Under the pieces are notes generated by a model. The model had not been told where the DNA came from and did not search any database. It saw only the letters and a list, made by a program, of their open reading frames with translations. This document shows positions 7,994-16,482 of a stretch of 64,000 nt of DNA, piece by piece (position 1 is the stretch's first letter; each line of letters opens with the position of its first letter). The stretch is taken from contig CAKNFP010000002.1 in assembly GCA_930633525.1 (NCBI GenBank), positions 186,001-250,000 of the forward strand, given 5' to 3'. This DNA comes from Hyphomicrobiales bacterium (GTDB taxonomy: Bacteria; Pseudomonadota; Alphaproteobacteria; Rhizobiales; Beijerinckiaceae). A program made the translations under genes and the position numbers.

Positions 7994-9493
7994 TCAGGCT
8001 TCCTGCTCAAGATGCGGCTTGGAGCGGCGCACAGCTGGAAGCACCAGAAGAGCGAGCATGACAGCCGAGGCGAGCAGGAAGCCCGCGCTGATCGGGCTCT
8101 CGATGAAAATCCGGGGGTCACCGTGGGAGATCAGCAGCGCGCGGCGCAGGTTCTCTTCCAGCATCGGCCCGAGCACGAGACCGAGGATGAAGGGGGCCAG
8201 CGAGAAGCCAAGCTGCAGAACGACATAACCGAAGATTCCAAAACCGGCGCCGAGCAGCACATCCATCGGTTCGTTCGACAGCGTGTAGATGCCGAGGCAC
8301 GACAGGATGAGTATCATCGGGAACAGCCAGGAGTAGGGAACCTTCAGCAGCACAATCCAGAGCCGGATCAGCGGCAGGTTGAGGATCACCAGCATCAGAT
8401 TGCCGATCCACATGCTGGCGACGAGGCCCCAGAACAGCGAGGGCCGTTCGGTGATGATATTGGGGCCGGGCGTGATGCCATGGATCATCAGCGCGCCGAG
8501 CATCAGCGCCATGGTGGCGCTTCCGGGAACGCCGAGGGTCAGCGTCGGTATGAAGGTCGTCTGGGAGGCGGCGTTATTCGCCGATTCAGGACCGGCGACA
8601 CCCTCGATGGCGCCTTGGCCAAAGCGGCTCGGATCCTTGGCGCAGCGCTTTTCCAGGATGTAGGAGGCGAAGGAGCTGACGGTAGCGCCAATCCCTGGAA
8701 GAACGCCGCAGATCATGCCCACACCCGTGCCACGCAGAATAGGCTTCACGGATTGGCGCAATTCCTCGGCCGTCGGCATCAGCGAGCCCACGGCGACCAC
8801 CTGATGGGGAGCTTCGTCCTTGGTCGGGCGCAGTTCCCGGATGATCTCCGCGAAGGCGAAAGTGCCGACAGCCACGACGACGAAGTCGATCCCTTCCATC
8901 AGGGACGGCAGGCCGAACGTGAAGCGCATCGCGCCGGAATTCACGTCCATGCCGACGAGCCCGATGAGAATCCCGAGCAGAGCCATCAACAGGCCCTTCA
9001 CCAGGGCGCCTTGCACCAGCACGGATGTCGCGACCAGTGCCATGACGATGAGCGACGCGTATTCCGCCGGGCCGAAGGCAAGCGCGGCTCTTCCGAGCAT
9101 CGGGGCGAAGAGGGCGATGCCGAATGTGCCGATGCAGCCGGCGACGAAGGAGCCGATGGCGGCGATGGCGAGCGCCGCGCCCGCGCGGCCTTTGCGCGCC
9201 ATCTGGTAGCCGTCGATACAGGTGACGACGGACGAGGACTCGCCCGGTAGGTTTACCAGGATGGCCGTGGATGAGCCGCCGTAGGAGGCGCCATAGTAGA
9301 TGCCGGCCAGCATGATCATGGAGGCGATTGGCGACAACCCATAGGTCATCGGTAGCAGCATGGCGATCGTCACCAGCGGGCCGACGCCTGGAAGCATGCC
9401 GATGAAGGTGCCGAGCGTGACGCCGATGAAGCAGTAGAGCAGGTTGTCCAGCGACAGGGCGACTTGGAAGCCGAGTATCAGACCGTCGAGCAT
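7994..9493 (-). CDS. tctA: Tripartite tricarboxylate transporter large permease TctA
   Basis: 499 residues, the standard TctA length, with about twelve hydrophobic segments in the inner membrane. Family signatures include GVTLGTFIGMLPGVGPL near residue 28, ASYGGSSTAILVNLPGESSS (the conserved GGS-NxPGE signature), GMICGVLPGIGATVSSF and TLGVPGSATMALMLGALMIHG as a second copy. It works with TctB and a periplasmic TctC-type protein to import carboxylates using an ion gradient. TctB ends only 7 bp upstream. GAGGCGGTC precedes the start at 9493. The operon context suggests that the imported acid feeds the aldolase pathway encoded around it. Confidence 0.92.
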   Translation of the reverse strand: MLDGLILGFQVALSLDNLLYCFIGVTLGTFIGMLPGVGPLVTIAMLLPMTYGLSPIASMIMLAGIYYGASYGGSSTAILVNLPGESSSVVTCIDGYQMARKGRAGAALAIAAIGSFVAGCIGTFGIALFAPMLGRAALAFGPAEYASLIVMALVATSVLVQGALVKGLLMALLGILIGLVGMDVNSGAMRFTFGLPSLMEGIDFVVVAVGTFAFAEIIRELRPTKDEAPHQVVAVGSLMPTAEELRQSVKPILRGTGVGMICGVLPGIGATVSSFASYILEKRCAKDPSRFGQGAIEGVAGPESANNAASQTTFIPTLTLGVPGSATMALMLGALMIHGITPGPNIITERPSLFWGLVASMWIGNLMLVILNLPLIRLWIVLLKVPYSWLFPMILILSCLGIYTLSNEPMDVLLGAGFGIFGYVVLQLGFSLAPFILGLVLGPMLEENLRRALLISHGDPRIFIESPISAGFLLASAVMLALLVLPAVRRSKPHLEQEA

Positions 9494-9500
9494 GACCGCC

Positions 9501-9932
9501 TCACAGAGAGATTGGGAGCTGGAGACCGACCTTGAAGATCAGCACGGTCATGCCGATCCCGACCACGATGAGGGCGGGCAGGGCACGGATCGACCTGTTC
9601 GGGTCGGCGACCCACGCGGCGATCACGAGATAGGTGACGGCCACGATAAGTCCGAACTGAATAAGCAAGGCGAAGCCGGCAATGGCGGCGGTGACGAGAA
9701 GGAGTGGGCGCCACGCGATCGTCACGCGCTCCTGCTCCCCGTCACGGTGCAGAATACTCCGACAGAAAAGCAGGACACCCAGTCCCAGCAGAAGCGAGGA
9801 AACGATGACCGGCACGAAGCCCGGCCCCATGCTGAGCGCCGAGCCCGCCGGATAGTGACGCGCCAGCATGAGCGCCGTCAGACCAATGGCGATGAACAAA
9901 ACGCCGCCAATGCCGTCCTTGGTAATCGGCAT
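9501..9932 (-). CDS. tctB: Tripartite tricarboxylate transporter small permease TctB
   Basis: 143 residues with four hydrophobic helices (GVLFIAIGLTALMLA; FVPVIVSSLLLGLGVLLF; LLLVTAAIAGFALLIQFGL; ALIVVGIGMTVLIFKVGL), the TctB layout. It is the small membrane subunit that partners TctA. The ATG at 9932 is chosen over a GTG at 9938 because AAAGGGAGG sits six bases ahead of it. Seven bases separate it from tctA. Small permeases of this family diverge strongly, so the assignment rests on helix pattern, size and position. Confidence 0.85.
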   Translation of the reverse strand: MPITKDGIGGVLFIAIGLTALMLARHYPAGSALSMGPGFVPVIVSSLLLGLGVLLFCRSILHRDGEQERVTIAWRPLLLVTAAIAGFALLIQFGLIVAVTYLVIAAWVADPNRSIRALPALIVVGIGMTVLIFKVGLQLPISL

Positions 9933-9973
9933 GGACACCCTCCCTTTACCGCGAGCGTGGCTGGAGGACGGCT

Positions 9974-10369
9974 TCAGGCCGCCGACCGCTTCTTGATGTG
10001 CTCGTGCAGATTGTTGAACTTGTAGTTGAGCTCCTCGCTCATCTCCTGGACCTCGAAGGCCACGGCAAGCGGGGCGCGCGCATTCAGAGGTTTCAGCAGA
10101 GCGCAGACCCGCTCGAAAACAGCATCAGCCGCGCGCTTTCGTGTGACGAGATCACGGCCGGCGCCGATCCGCAGAACGATATGCACAAAGGCATTGTCCG
10201 GGTGACGATCCCCGACGAGATAGTCGTTGATTACCTGAAAGCGCACGCGCACGCCACCAAGCGGAAAAATCCCGGTTTCCAGCGCTGCTTCGTAAACCAA
10301 TTCCTTGAGCTGCCGGATTTCCGGCTCATCGGCGATGTTGGCCGAAACTTCGATCCACGCGTGAGGCAC
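9974..10369 (-). CDS. hpaF: 5-carboxymethyl-2-hydroxymuconate delta-isomerase family
   Basis: 131 residues, the size of CHMI (HpcD/HpaF), a tautomerase-superfamily trimer. After loss of Met the chain begins with Pro (MPHAWIEVSANI), the catalytic base of the superfamily. Further motifs are PLGGVRVRFQVINDYLVGD, DNAFVHIVLRIGAGRD and the C-terminal VAFEVQEMSEELNYKFNNLH. It isomerises the ring-fission product of homoprotocatechuate or a related muconate. The start is GTG at 10369 with GGAG eight bases upstream. Its place between transporter genes within an operon that also has FAH, hydratase and aldolase genes supports a lower meta-cleavage role. Confidence 0.87.
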   Translation of the reverse strand: MPHAWIEVSANIADEPEIRQLKELVYEAALETGIFPLGGVRVRFQVINDYLVGDRHPDNAFVHIVLRIGAGRDLVTRKRAADAVFERVCALLKPLNARAPLAVAFEVQEMSEELNYKFNNLHEHIKKRSAA

Positions 10370-10431
10370 GATGGGAACTCCTGATGAAACTTGAGGAAGA
10401 GGGATCGCGCGGCGGCGACCCCTCGCGCGCC

Positions 10432-11409
10432 TTACTCGGCAGGGATGCCTTCTTCCTTGATCAGCGCGGTCCAGCGCTTGATCTCTGTATCGATGAGCGC
10501 CTGGAACTCTTGAGGGGTCGAGCCCTTGGCCTCGACACCGGCCTTCATCAGGCTCTCGCGGACGCTGTCCTGTGCCAGCGCCTTCGCGACGGCCTCGTTG
10601 AGCCGGGCGACCACCGCCGGATCGGTGCCGGCGGGAGCCGCGACGCCATACCAGCCGGAGACATCGAAGTCGGGATAACCGAGTTCGGCGACGGTCGGCA
10701 CGTCGGGCAGGGAAGGGATGCGCTCGGCGCCCGTCACGGCAAGTGGCACAAGGGCACCTGACTTGATGTGCGAGAGAACGGAGACGGGGCTCGAAAGCAT
10801 CACCCCGACGCGGCCCGCCAGCAGGTCGGTCAGGGCCTGCCCCGATCCCGAATAGGGAATATGCGTCATCTTTGCACCCACCGTCTTCTGGAACAGCAGA
10901 GAGGCGAGATGGGCGGCGGCCGCGCCGCTGGCGTAGTTGATCTTGCCGGGCGCTTCCTTCGCCTTGGCGACCAGCGACTTGATATCCTTCACGCCGAGGT
11001 TGGGATTGACCACGATCAGATAGGGCGCCGCCGACAGTTGCGAGATCGGCGCGAAATCCTTCACGGGATCGTAGTTCGTGGCCTTGTAGAGATTGGGATT
11101 GAGCGCGAGTGTCGCCTGCAGCACGAAGGTGATGGTCTGGCCATCGGGGGCTGCCATCGCACCAACCTTGGTGCCGGCGATGCCCTGCGCGCCAGGCCGG
11201 TTGTCCACGAGGACCGGCTGGCCGAGGTTTTTCGACATTTCCTCGGCGACGACGCGCGCGACGACGTCGGTGCCGCCGCCCGCGTTGAACGGCACGATGA
11301 AACGCACGGGCCCCTTCGGGAAGGAGTCGGCGCTTGCCGTGCCCACCGCACCAAGGCTGAGAGAGATGCCGAGGGCGGCAAACTGCGCCGCCTTGACGAA
11401 TAGCTTCAT
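10432..11409 (-). CDS. tctC: Bug/TctC family tripartite tricarboxylate transporter binding protein
   Basis: 325 residues. An N-terminal signal peptide (AALGISLSLGAVGTASA) directs it to the periplasm. Bug-family signatures: FPKGPVRFIVPFNAGGGTD just after the signal, VVDNRPGAQG (here VLVDNRPGAQGIAGTKVGA), DYAYLI-like segment SAAPYLIVVNP, YASGAAAAHLASLLF, and HIPYSGSGQALTDLLAGRVG. It captures a carboxylate for TctAB. Strong ribosome-binding site GGGAGGAAGAC six bases before ATG 11409. It is the second gene of the operon, 62 bp upstream of the isomerase gene. That gap has short CGCGCG repeats at 10406-10411 and 10424-10429 that could form a weak hairpin. Confidence 0.9.
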   Translation of the reverse strand: MKLFVKAAQFAALGISLSLGAVGTASADSFPKGPVRFIVPFNAGGGTDVVARVVAEEMSKNLGQPVLVDNRPGAQGIAGTKVGAMAAPDGQTITFVLQATLALNPNLYKATNYDPVKDFAPISQLSAAPYLIVVNPNLGVKDIKSLVAKAKEAPGKINYASGAAAAHLASLLFQKTVGAKMTHIPYSGSGQALTDLLAGRVGVMLSSPVSVLSHIKSGALVPLAVTGAERIPSLPDVPTVAELGYPDFDVSGWYGVAAPAGTDPAVVARLNEAVAKALAQDSVRESLMKAGVEAKGSTPQEFQALIDTEIKRWTALIKEEGIPAE

Positions 11410-11475
11410 GTCTTCCTCCCTAGAATTTCATTATGTGATTTCGCCGGCCCGCGTTGGAGCCGGCGGCTCGAGCCG

Positions 11476-12381
11476 TTAGCCTTGCTTGGCTGCGAAGAGT
11501 TCGTCGATCTTGCGCTCGTAGGCATGATAATCGAGGTAGTCGTAAAGCTGCTCGCGCGTCTGCATCCGATCGAGAACGCCCTTTTGCGTACCCTCATGGC
11601 GGATGGTTTCATAGACGTTGAGAGCGGCAGCGTTCATCGCCCGCGCAGCCGACAGCGGGTAGAGCGCTGCGGACACGCTGGCATCGCGCAATTCCTGGGT
11701 GGTGAAATTGGGCGTCTTCGAAAACTCGGTGATGTTGGCGAGCACGGAATAGGGCTTGTTCAGTGCCTTGGCGAGTTGCCGGTACTGATCGAGATCCGTG
11801 AAGGCCTCGGCGAAGATCATGTCCGCGCCAGCCTCGACGTAGGCGCATGCGCGCTCGATGGCGCCGTCGAGCCCTTCGATCGCCAGTGCATCGGTGCGGG
11901 CGACGATGACGAAGTTCTCATCATAGCGCGCATCGACGGCGGCTTTGACGCGGTCCAGCATCTCATCCTTGGAGACGATGGCCTTGCCCGGACGATGACC
12001 GCAGCGTTTCAGCGCGACCTGATCTTCCATATGCATCGCGCCCGCACCATCCTTGATCAGGCCGCGCACGAGGCGGGCGATCGAGTAGGCGCCGCCGAAG
12101 CCTGTGTCGACGTCGACCAGCACTGGCAGGTCGCTCGCATCCGATACTTTGCGCAGATCGGCGAGGACGTCATTGATGGTGGTAATGCCGAGATCGGGCA
12201 GACCGTAGCTGGCGTTGGCGACGCCTGCACCCGCGAGGTAGATCGCTTTGTACCCCACGCGCTTGGCCATCATGGCGGTGTAGGCATTGATCGCGCCGAC
12301 GATCTGAAGCGGCTGCTCCTCGACGAGCGCCTGGCGGAAACGGGCGCCCGCAGAAGTATTGACCGGGGTATGCATCAGCAT
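11476..12381 (-). CDS. prpB: Isocitrate lyase/PEP mutase superfamily, methylisocitrate lyase-like
   Basis: About 301 residues, the size of PrpB. PrpB cleaves 2-methylisocitrate to pyruvate and succinate; relatives cleave 2,3-dimethylmalate or oxaloacetate. Visible: [17 protein letters not shown], metal site [12 protein letters not shown] (Asp90, Asp92), AMHMEDQ, and the catalytic loop [13 protein letters not shown] (Cys127). This loop is typical of PrpB rather than of isocitrate lyase. First gene of the operon and nearest to the IclR operators. Three in-frame ATGs lie at 12384, 12381 and 12375; 12381 gives the best spacing (six bases) from GGAG. With no prpC or prpD beside it, the substrate may be a different C4-C7 acid made by this operon. 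Confidence 0.85.
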   Translation of the reverse strand: MLMHTPVNTSAGARFRQALVEEQPLQIVGAINAYTAMMAKRVGYKAIYLAGAGVANASYGLPDLGITTINDVLADLRKVSDASDLPVLVDVDTGFGGAYSIARLVRGLIKDGAGAMHMEDQVALKRCGHRPGKAIVSKDEMLDRVKAAVDARYDENFVIVARTDALAIEGLDGAIERACAYVEAGADMIFAEAFTDLDQYRQLAKALNKPYSVLANITEFSKTPNFTTQELRDASVSAALYPLSAARAMNAAALNVYETIRHEGTQKGVLDRMQTREQLYDYLDYHAYERKIDELFAAKQG

Positions 12382-12389
12382 CATAAACT

Positions 12390-12400
12390 CCACAATATGG
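12390..12400. promoter_or_regulatory. IclR-type operator copy 1
   Basis: CCACAATATGG, first of three copies of the near-palindrome CCAYAATRTGG in the divergent region. It overlaps the ribosome-binding site of the prpB-like gene (GGAG at 12388-12391 on the minus strand). Binding would block that operon. Recognition by the adjacent IclR protein is inference. Confidence 0.6.
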
Positions 12401-12429
12401 ATTGACTGTTGCTTTCTTAGAGAAAAACA

Positions 12430-12440
12430 CCATAATATGG
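12430..12440. promoter_or_regulatory. IclR-type operator copy 2
   Basis: CCATAATATGG, 40 bp from copy 1 and 51 bp from copy 3 (start to start), near whole helical turns. It is the middle copy, in the part of the region where promoters for both directions would lie. A TTGACA hexamer on the minus strand starts 11 bp away. Confidence 0.6.
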
Positions 12441-12480
12441 GCAATCATGTCAATGGACGTGGAAGAATCTAATTTTAACT

Positions 12481-12491
12481 CCATAATGTGG
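12481..12491. promoter_or_regulatory. IclR-type operator copy 3
   Basis: CCATAATGTGG within the longer palindrome CTCCATAATGTGGAG (12479-12493). It ends on the ribosome-binding site of the iclR-type gene (start 12500), suggesting autorepression. Confidence 0.62.
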
Positions 12492-12499
12492 AGCGGAGA

Positions 12500-13291
12500 A
12501 TGGAGCAGGGGGCTCAATCTATCTATCGGGCGGTGGCGATCCTGAAGGAGCTCGCCAACCGGAATAGTCTTGGGAGCGGGATGACCGAGCTGGCGGAAGC
12601 GACAGGCCTGACCGGACCGACGGTGCATCGCATGTTGCGGGCGCTTGTCGATGTTGGGCTGGCTCATCAGCGCTCATCCGACCGACGCTATGTGTTGGGG
12701 CCGCTCCTGCAGCAGCTCTGCATGCAGTTGGGACCGCCGCCGGATCTGGCGACAGTCGCGCGCGCCGCGACGGAGCGCCTTGCGGAACTCACCGGTGATA
12801 CGGCGTTCTTCCTACGCCGTACCGGAGCGGAAATGCTGTGTGTCAGCCGGACCTCCGGTTCCTTTCCAGTCAAGACCTTGCTCACGGAGGTCGGAACGCG
12901 CCGGCTTCTGGGTCTCGGTGCCGGCGGCCTCGCGGTACTTGCCCGCTTGCCGAAGGACGAGGCCATGGCGCTTCTCGTCCGTAACAAGGCTGCCTATCGG
13001 GACGCCGGGCGCCCGGTCGAAATCCTGCTCGCGGAGATGGAGGAAACCGCCGCCTCGGGACACGCGATCAGGCGCCTCTCCGAGCTGGGCGCCACCACGG
13101 TTGCTACGGCCCTGTGCGACGCAGGCGGCCGACCCTTCGCCGCGCTCAGCATGAGCGCGATTTCGCAACGTATGGACGGCGTCCATCTGCAAGATGCCAT
13201 CAGGCATCTCGATAAAATGCGCGGCGAGCTCCAGGAAAGCCTGGTGTTTGCAACGCCGTCGGCGCCCGAGGGGATCCATCGCATCGATTAG
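12500..13291 (+). CDS. IclR family transcriptional regulator
   Basis: 263 residues, normal for IclR. The N-terminal winged helix-turn-helix spans roughly residues 5-65 (SIYRAVAILKELA; MTELAEATGLTGPTVHRMLR; VDVGLAHQRSSDRRYVLG). The C-terminal effector-binding domain includes GDTAFFLRRTGAEMLCVSR, LGLGAGGLAVLARL and ATTVATALCDAGGRPFAALS. It is divergent from the prpB-tct-hpa operon and shares its control region with three palindromes, so it very likely controls that operon and itself. The ATG at 12500, preceded by GGAGCGGAGA, is preferred to an in-frame GTG at 12488. The effector is probably the transported acid or a pathway intermediate. Confidence 0.9.
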   Translation: MEQGAQSIYRAVAILKELANRNSLGSGMTELAEATGLTGPTVHRMLRALVDVGLAHQRSSDRRYVLGPLLQQLCMQLGPPPDLATVARAATERLAELTGDTAFFLRRTGAEMLCVSRTSGSFPVKTLLTEVGTRRLLGLGAGGLAVLARLPKDEAMALLVRNKAAYRDAGRPVEILLAEMEETAASGHAIRRLSELGATTVATALCDAGGRPFAALSMSAISQRMDGVHLQDAIRHLDKMRGELQESLVFATPSAPEGIHRID

Positions 13292-13728
13292 GCACAATCG
13301 GGCCGATCCGTGTCATGCCGAAGAGCGCTGTGCCTGCAAGTTATCGTGAAGCACAAGCTGCGCTTGGTGGAAGGACGCGCTACGCACCGCGGCAAGATGC
13401 CCCGAAGACGCTTCACGCAAAGGTGCGTGCAAATCGTCAATCGCAGCGTTCATGGGGGATTTCATGTTCGACTGCGCTTGCTGCGGATCTGGAATCGGAA
13501 TGATCGAGAGCAACTGTCGTGTCCAAATGTGCTCAGCATTTTGAATAATCCATCAGCTCCCGGCCTTCGATGCGCATGGATCCGGGGTAGGATGTGATTG
13601 GCTCCACGGATCAACACCCGCTCGATCCATATGTTAAAGCTTCCAAGCCCGGCGGTTTCGCGCGGTCGATCACGCGTGATACCGGTCACCAACCCTGATG
13701 TTCACTCTGACATGCCGAGGACAGCCCA
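13292..13728 (+). other. Intergenic, 437 bp
   Basis: Between the IclR gene and the exported M14-type gene. Short open frames here have no recognisable protein. No strong hairpin or repeat seen. It presumably holds the promoter of the 13.7-16.4 kb pair. Confidence 0.45.
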
Positions 13729-14919
13729 ATGACCGATGGACCATCTGAACGTCTCGGCCGCCGCGATTTCATGATCGCGTCGGTGGCGGCGGTCGGCACT
13801 GTCGCGGCCATGCGGCCGGGCACGGCGCAGGCGCAATCCACCGCTGCACCGGCGGTCTCCCCAAGTGGTCAGACAGGCACGGTCTTTACGGGTGACGTCA
13901 TCGACGGCAAACGTGTGATCAGCGCGCTCGACGTTTCGGACCTCGCGCCCGGCAAACACAGCTTCTACTTCAAGGGTGTGCAGATGCCCACCGGCCAGCA
14001 CTGGTATGTGTCGGTGATGGTGGCCAAGGGCGCGGCTCCAGGGAAGCGCTTGGGGCTGATCAGCGGCATTCATGGCGATGAGATGAGCCCCGTGCACACC
14101 CTGCAGACGGTAATGGGCCAGCTCGATCCAGCTGAGATGTCCGGCACGGTGCTGGCCGTGTTCGACGTCTCGCGACCGGCAATCGAGGCAATGGAGCGCC
14201 GCTGGTCGAATTCGGGGCGGGGCGTCGGCCTCATCGACATCAACCGGCTTTTCCCCGGAAACGAGGATGCAGCGGACGCGCCGACGCGCCATGCGGGCCT
14301 GGTCTTTAACCGGCTGCTGCGCGCGAACCTCGACTACGGCATCGACTTCCATACGTCGGCCACCGGCATGGACATGACGGCGTTCCATCTGGCGCGCATG
14401 GATCTGCCCGAGGTAAAGGCAATGGCGGAGCTCTATCCGATCGAGCAGATTTTCGACAATGCCGCCGAGCCGGGCCTCCTGGCCAACGCCCTGATCGCCG
14501 CGGGTATTCCGGCCTTTACGCCAGAGATCGGCCGGCCGCGCATCTTCGACCTCGACATGATCGCGCTTTTCGTCGAGGGGACGATGAACGTCCTCAAGCA
14601 TCACCGCATCATTCCCGGCCCCATCGGTCGAACGGGCAAGGATTCGGATGTGTTCATCGCCGACGGCATGCTGGCGATCCCTGCATCGCATGGCGGCTTC
14701 GTGGAACTTCTGGTGAAGCTGAACGAGGCGGTCGAGGCGGGACAGAAGGTCGCGATCCAACGCAACACGTTCGGGGAGGTCGTTGCAGAATATGCAGCGC
14801 CGCGTGGCGGCAGGGTTGGCGCGCGCCGTACGGATGCCACGGCCGAGCCGGGGACCCCGATCGTCTTCATGATCTTCGACAGTGTTGAGCCAGTCGGCGG
14901 CGACGCCATCATCGAGTAA
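13729..14919 (+). CDS. Tat-exported succinylglutamate desuccinylase/aspartoacylase-family zinc hydrolase
   Basis: 396 residues. The N-terminus has a twin-arginine signal (GRRDFMIASVAAVGTVAAM, residues 10-28) ending near AQA, so the enzyme folds in the cytosol and is exported. The catalytic domain is M14-related: ISGIHGDEMSPVHTL supplies zinc ligands His115 and Glu118, and DFHTSATG supplies His208; IDINRLFPG matches the substrate-binding region of the AstE/AspA family. These enzymes hydrolyse N-acyl amino acids or similar amides. The C-terminal 100 residues form the usual beta domain (GTPIVFMIFD). It is followed 42 bp later by an exported amidohydrolase, probably in one transcript. The substrate is unknown. 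Confidence 0.82.
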   Translation: MTDGPSERLGRRDFMIASVAAVGTVAAMRPGTAQAQSTAAPAVSPSGQTGTVFTGDVIDGKRVISALDVSDLAPGKHSFYFKGVQMPTGQHWYVSVMVAKGAAPGKRLGLISGIHGDEMSPVHTLQTVMGQLDPAEMSGTVLAVFDVSRPAIEAMERRWSNSGRGVGLIDINRLFPGNEDAADAPTRHAGLVFNRLLRANLDYGIDFHTSATGMDMTAFHLARMDLPEVKAMAELYPIEQIFDNAAEPGLLANALIAAGIPAFTPEIGRPRIFDLDMIALFVEGTMNVLKHHRIIPGPIGRTGKDSDVFIADGMLAIPASHGGFVELLVKLNEAVEAGQKVAIQRNTFGEVVAEYAAPRGGRVGARRTDATAEPGTPIVFMIFDSVEPVGGDAIIE

Positions 14920-14961
14920 AAGCGATCGGCACCACGCTGATCATCAAGCGGGAGTGAGACG

Positions 14962-16404
14962 ATGCAGCGGTTCGGCCAGAAATACGGTCACCTTGTCCAC
15001 GGAACTGGATGTGCCTGCCACAATCCCGATCTGCAAAAAGCCTCCCGGCGCCTCGATATCCTGTCAAGGCGCGGCGTTCTCGGCGGTATCGCGGCCGCCG
15101 CCGTCGCTGGCATGTTGCCCCGCTCGACCTTTGCGCAGACACCGGCGGCGCCGGCTCGAACGCTGCTTCGGGAGGCGCGTCTTTTCGACAGCGCTTCGGG
15201 GAAGGTGAAGGACGGCGCACAGGTTCTGGTGGAGGGCAACCGGATCGCGTCGGTGGATTTCACCAATGCTCCCGCACCCAATGACGCAACCGTCATCGCC
15301 TGCCGCAACGGCGTTGTCATGCCCGGTCTCATCGACGCGCACTGGCACACGATCTTTGCTGCGGTGCCGCTGAACATTTTGCTCAACGGCGATCCGGGCA
15401 TCATCTACGCGATCTCGACCGCCGAGGCCGAACGCACGCTGATGCGCGGTTTCACCACGGTTCGTGATCTGGGCGGGCCGGTATTTTCCTTCAAGCAGGC
15501 GATCGACGCCGGCATGATTCCGGGTCCGCGCATTTTTCCCTCCGGAGCGATGATCACCACCTCCGGTGGACATAGCGATCTGCGATTGCCCAGCGAGATC
15601 CCACGCGACGGCGCCAGGTTGAGCAAGGGTGAGTTGATAGGCGGATCCGCGATCGTCGACGGTATCGACGATCTGAAGATGCGCGCTCGCGAGCAGCTTC
15701 TCCAAGGCGCTTCGCAGATCAAGCTGGTGGGCGGCGGCGGCGTGTCCTCGCCGCGCAGTCCGCTCGACATGATTACCTTCAACGAAGCGGAACTCCGCGC
15801 CGCGGTCGAAGTGGCCGAGGACTGGAACACCTATGTGGCGGTGCATGCTTATACGCCGCGTGCTATCCGGCGCGCCTTGGCCGCTGGCGCCGTCTCGATC
15901 GAGCACGCCCATCTGATGGACGAGGCGACGGCGCGCCTGATCGCCGAGAAGGGCGCGTGGCTGAGTACGCAGCCCTTCCTCACCGTGGCAGACGCCACCT
16001 CACAGAGCGGACCAGGTGTGGAGCGCGTTCAGCAGCTGTTTGCCGGCACGCCGCGGGTCTACCAATTCGCCCGCAGCCTCGGCATCAAGACCGCCTGGGG
16101 GTCAGACGTGTTGTTTTCCCCGGAACTGGGGCCGCGCCAGAACGTGATGCTCACGCATCTCGCCAACTGGTACAGCAACGCCGAAGCCCTGCAGATGGCG
16201 ACCGCGGGTAATGCCGAACTCCTGGCGCTGTCCAACCTTCGCAACCCCTATCCCGGCAAGCTCGGAATCGTCGCGGCGGGCGCGTTGGCAGATTTGGTCG
16301 TGGTCGCAGGCAACCCGGTCGACGACATCCGGCTGCTTGAGGATCCACAGAAGAACTTCACCATCATCATGAAGGATGGCCGGCTGCACAAGAACCTGCT
16401 GTGA
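14962..16404 (+). CDS. Tat-exported amidohydrolase (imidazolonepropionase/prolidase-like)
   Basis: 480 residues. An unusually long n-region (about 34 residues, with HGTGCACHNPDLQ) precedes a twin-arginine signal SRRGVLGGIAAAAVAG. The body is a metal-dependent amidohydrolase TIM barrel: PGLIDAHWH (His127, His129), QIKLVGGGG (bridging Lys region), YVAVHAYTP and SIEHAHL (metal His), and WGSDVLF (catalytic Asp). The C-terminal small domain has GKLGIVAAGALADLVVVAGNP. It probably hydrolyses cyclic or linear amides/peptides in the periplasm, next to the exported M14-type enzyme. GGGAGTGAGACG precedes ATG 14962, and no other Met lies before the signal core, so the extension seems real. Substrate unknown. 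Confidence 0.85.
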   Translation: MQRFGQKYGHLVHGTGCACHNPDLQKASRRLDILSRRGVLGGIAAAAVAGMLPRSTFAQTPAAPARTLLREARLFDSASGKVKDGAQVLVEGNRIASVDFTNAPAPNDATVIACRNGVVMPGLIDAHWHTIFAAVPLNILLNGDPGIIYAISTAEAERTLMRGFTTVRDLGGPVFSFKQAIDAGMIPGPRIFPSGAMITTSGGHSDLRLPSEIPRDGARLSKGELIGGSAIVDGIDDLKMRAREQLLQGASQIKLVGGGGVSSPRSPLDMITFNEAELRAAVEVAEDWNTYVAVHAYTPRAIRRALAAGAVSIEHAHLMDEATARLIAEKGAWLSTQPFLTVADATSQSGPGVERVQQLFAGTPRVYQFARSLGIKTAWGSDVLFSPELGPRQNVMLTHLANWYSNAEALQMATAGNAELLALSNLRNPYPGKLGIVAAGALADLVVVAGNPVDDIRLLEDPQKNFTIIMKDGRLHKNLL

Positions 16405-16482
16405 CGCCGGCAAGGCGGCAGCCGGACGGCATGCCGGCTTCGCCATGAAGGGCCCGGGCGCTGATGTTGACCGTGGATCGGG

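Noticed and set aside
8012..9250. 412-codon plus-strand frame opposite tctA
   Set aside because: Composition of a shadow frame (Gln/His/Glu-rich), no start context, and TctA signatures on the other strand.
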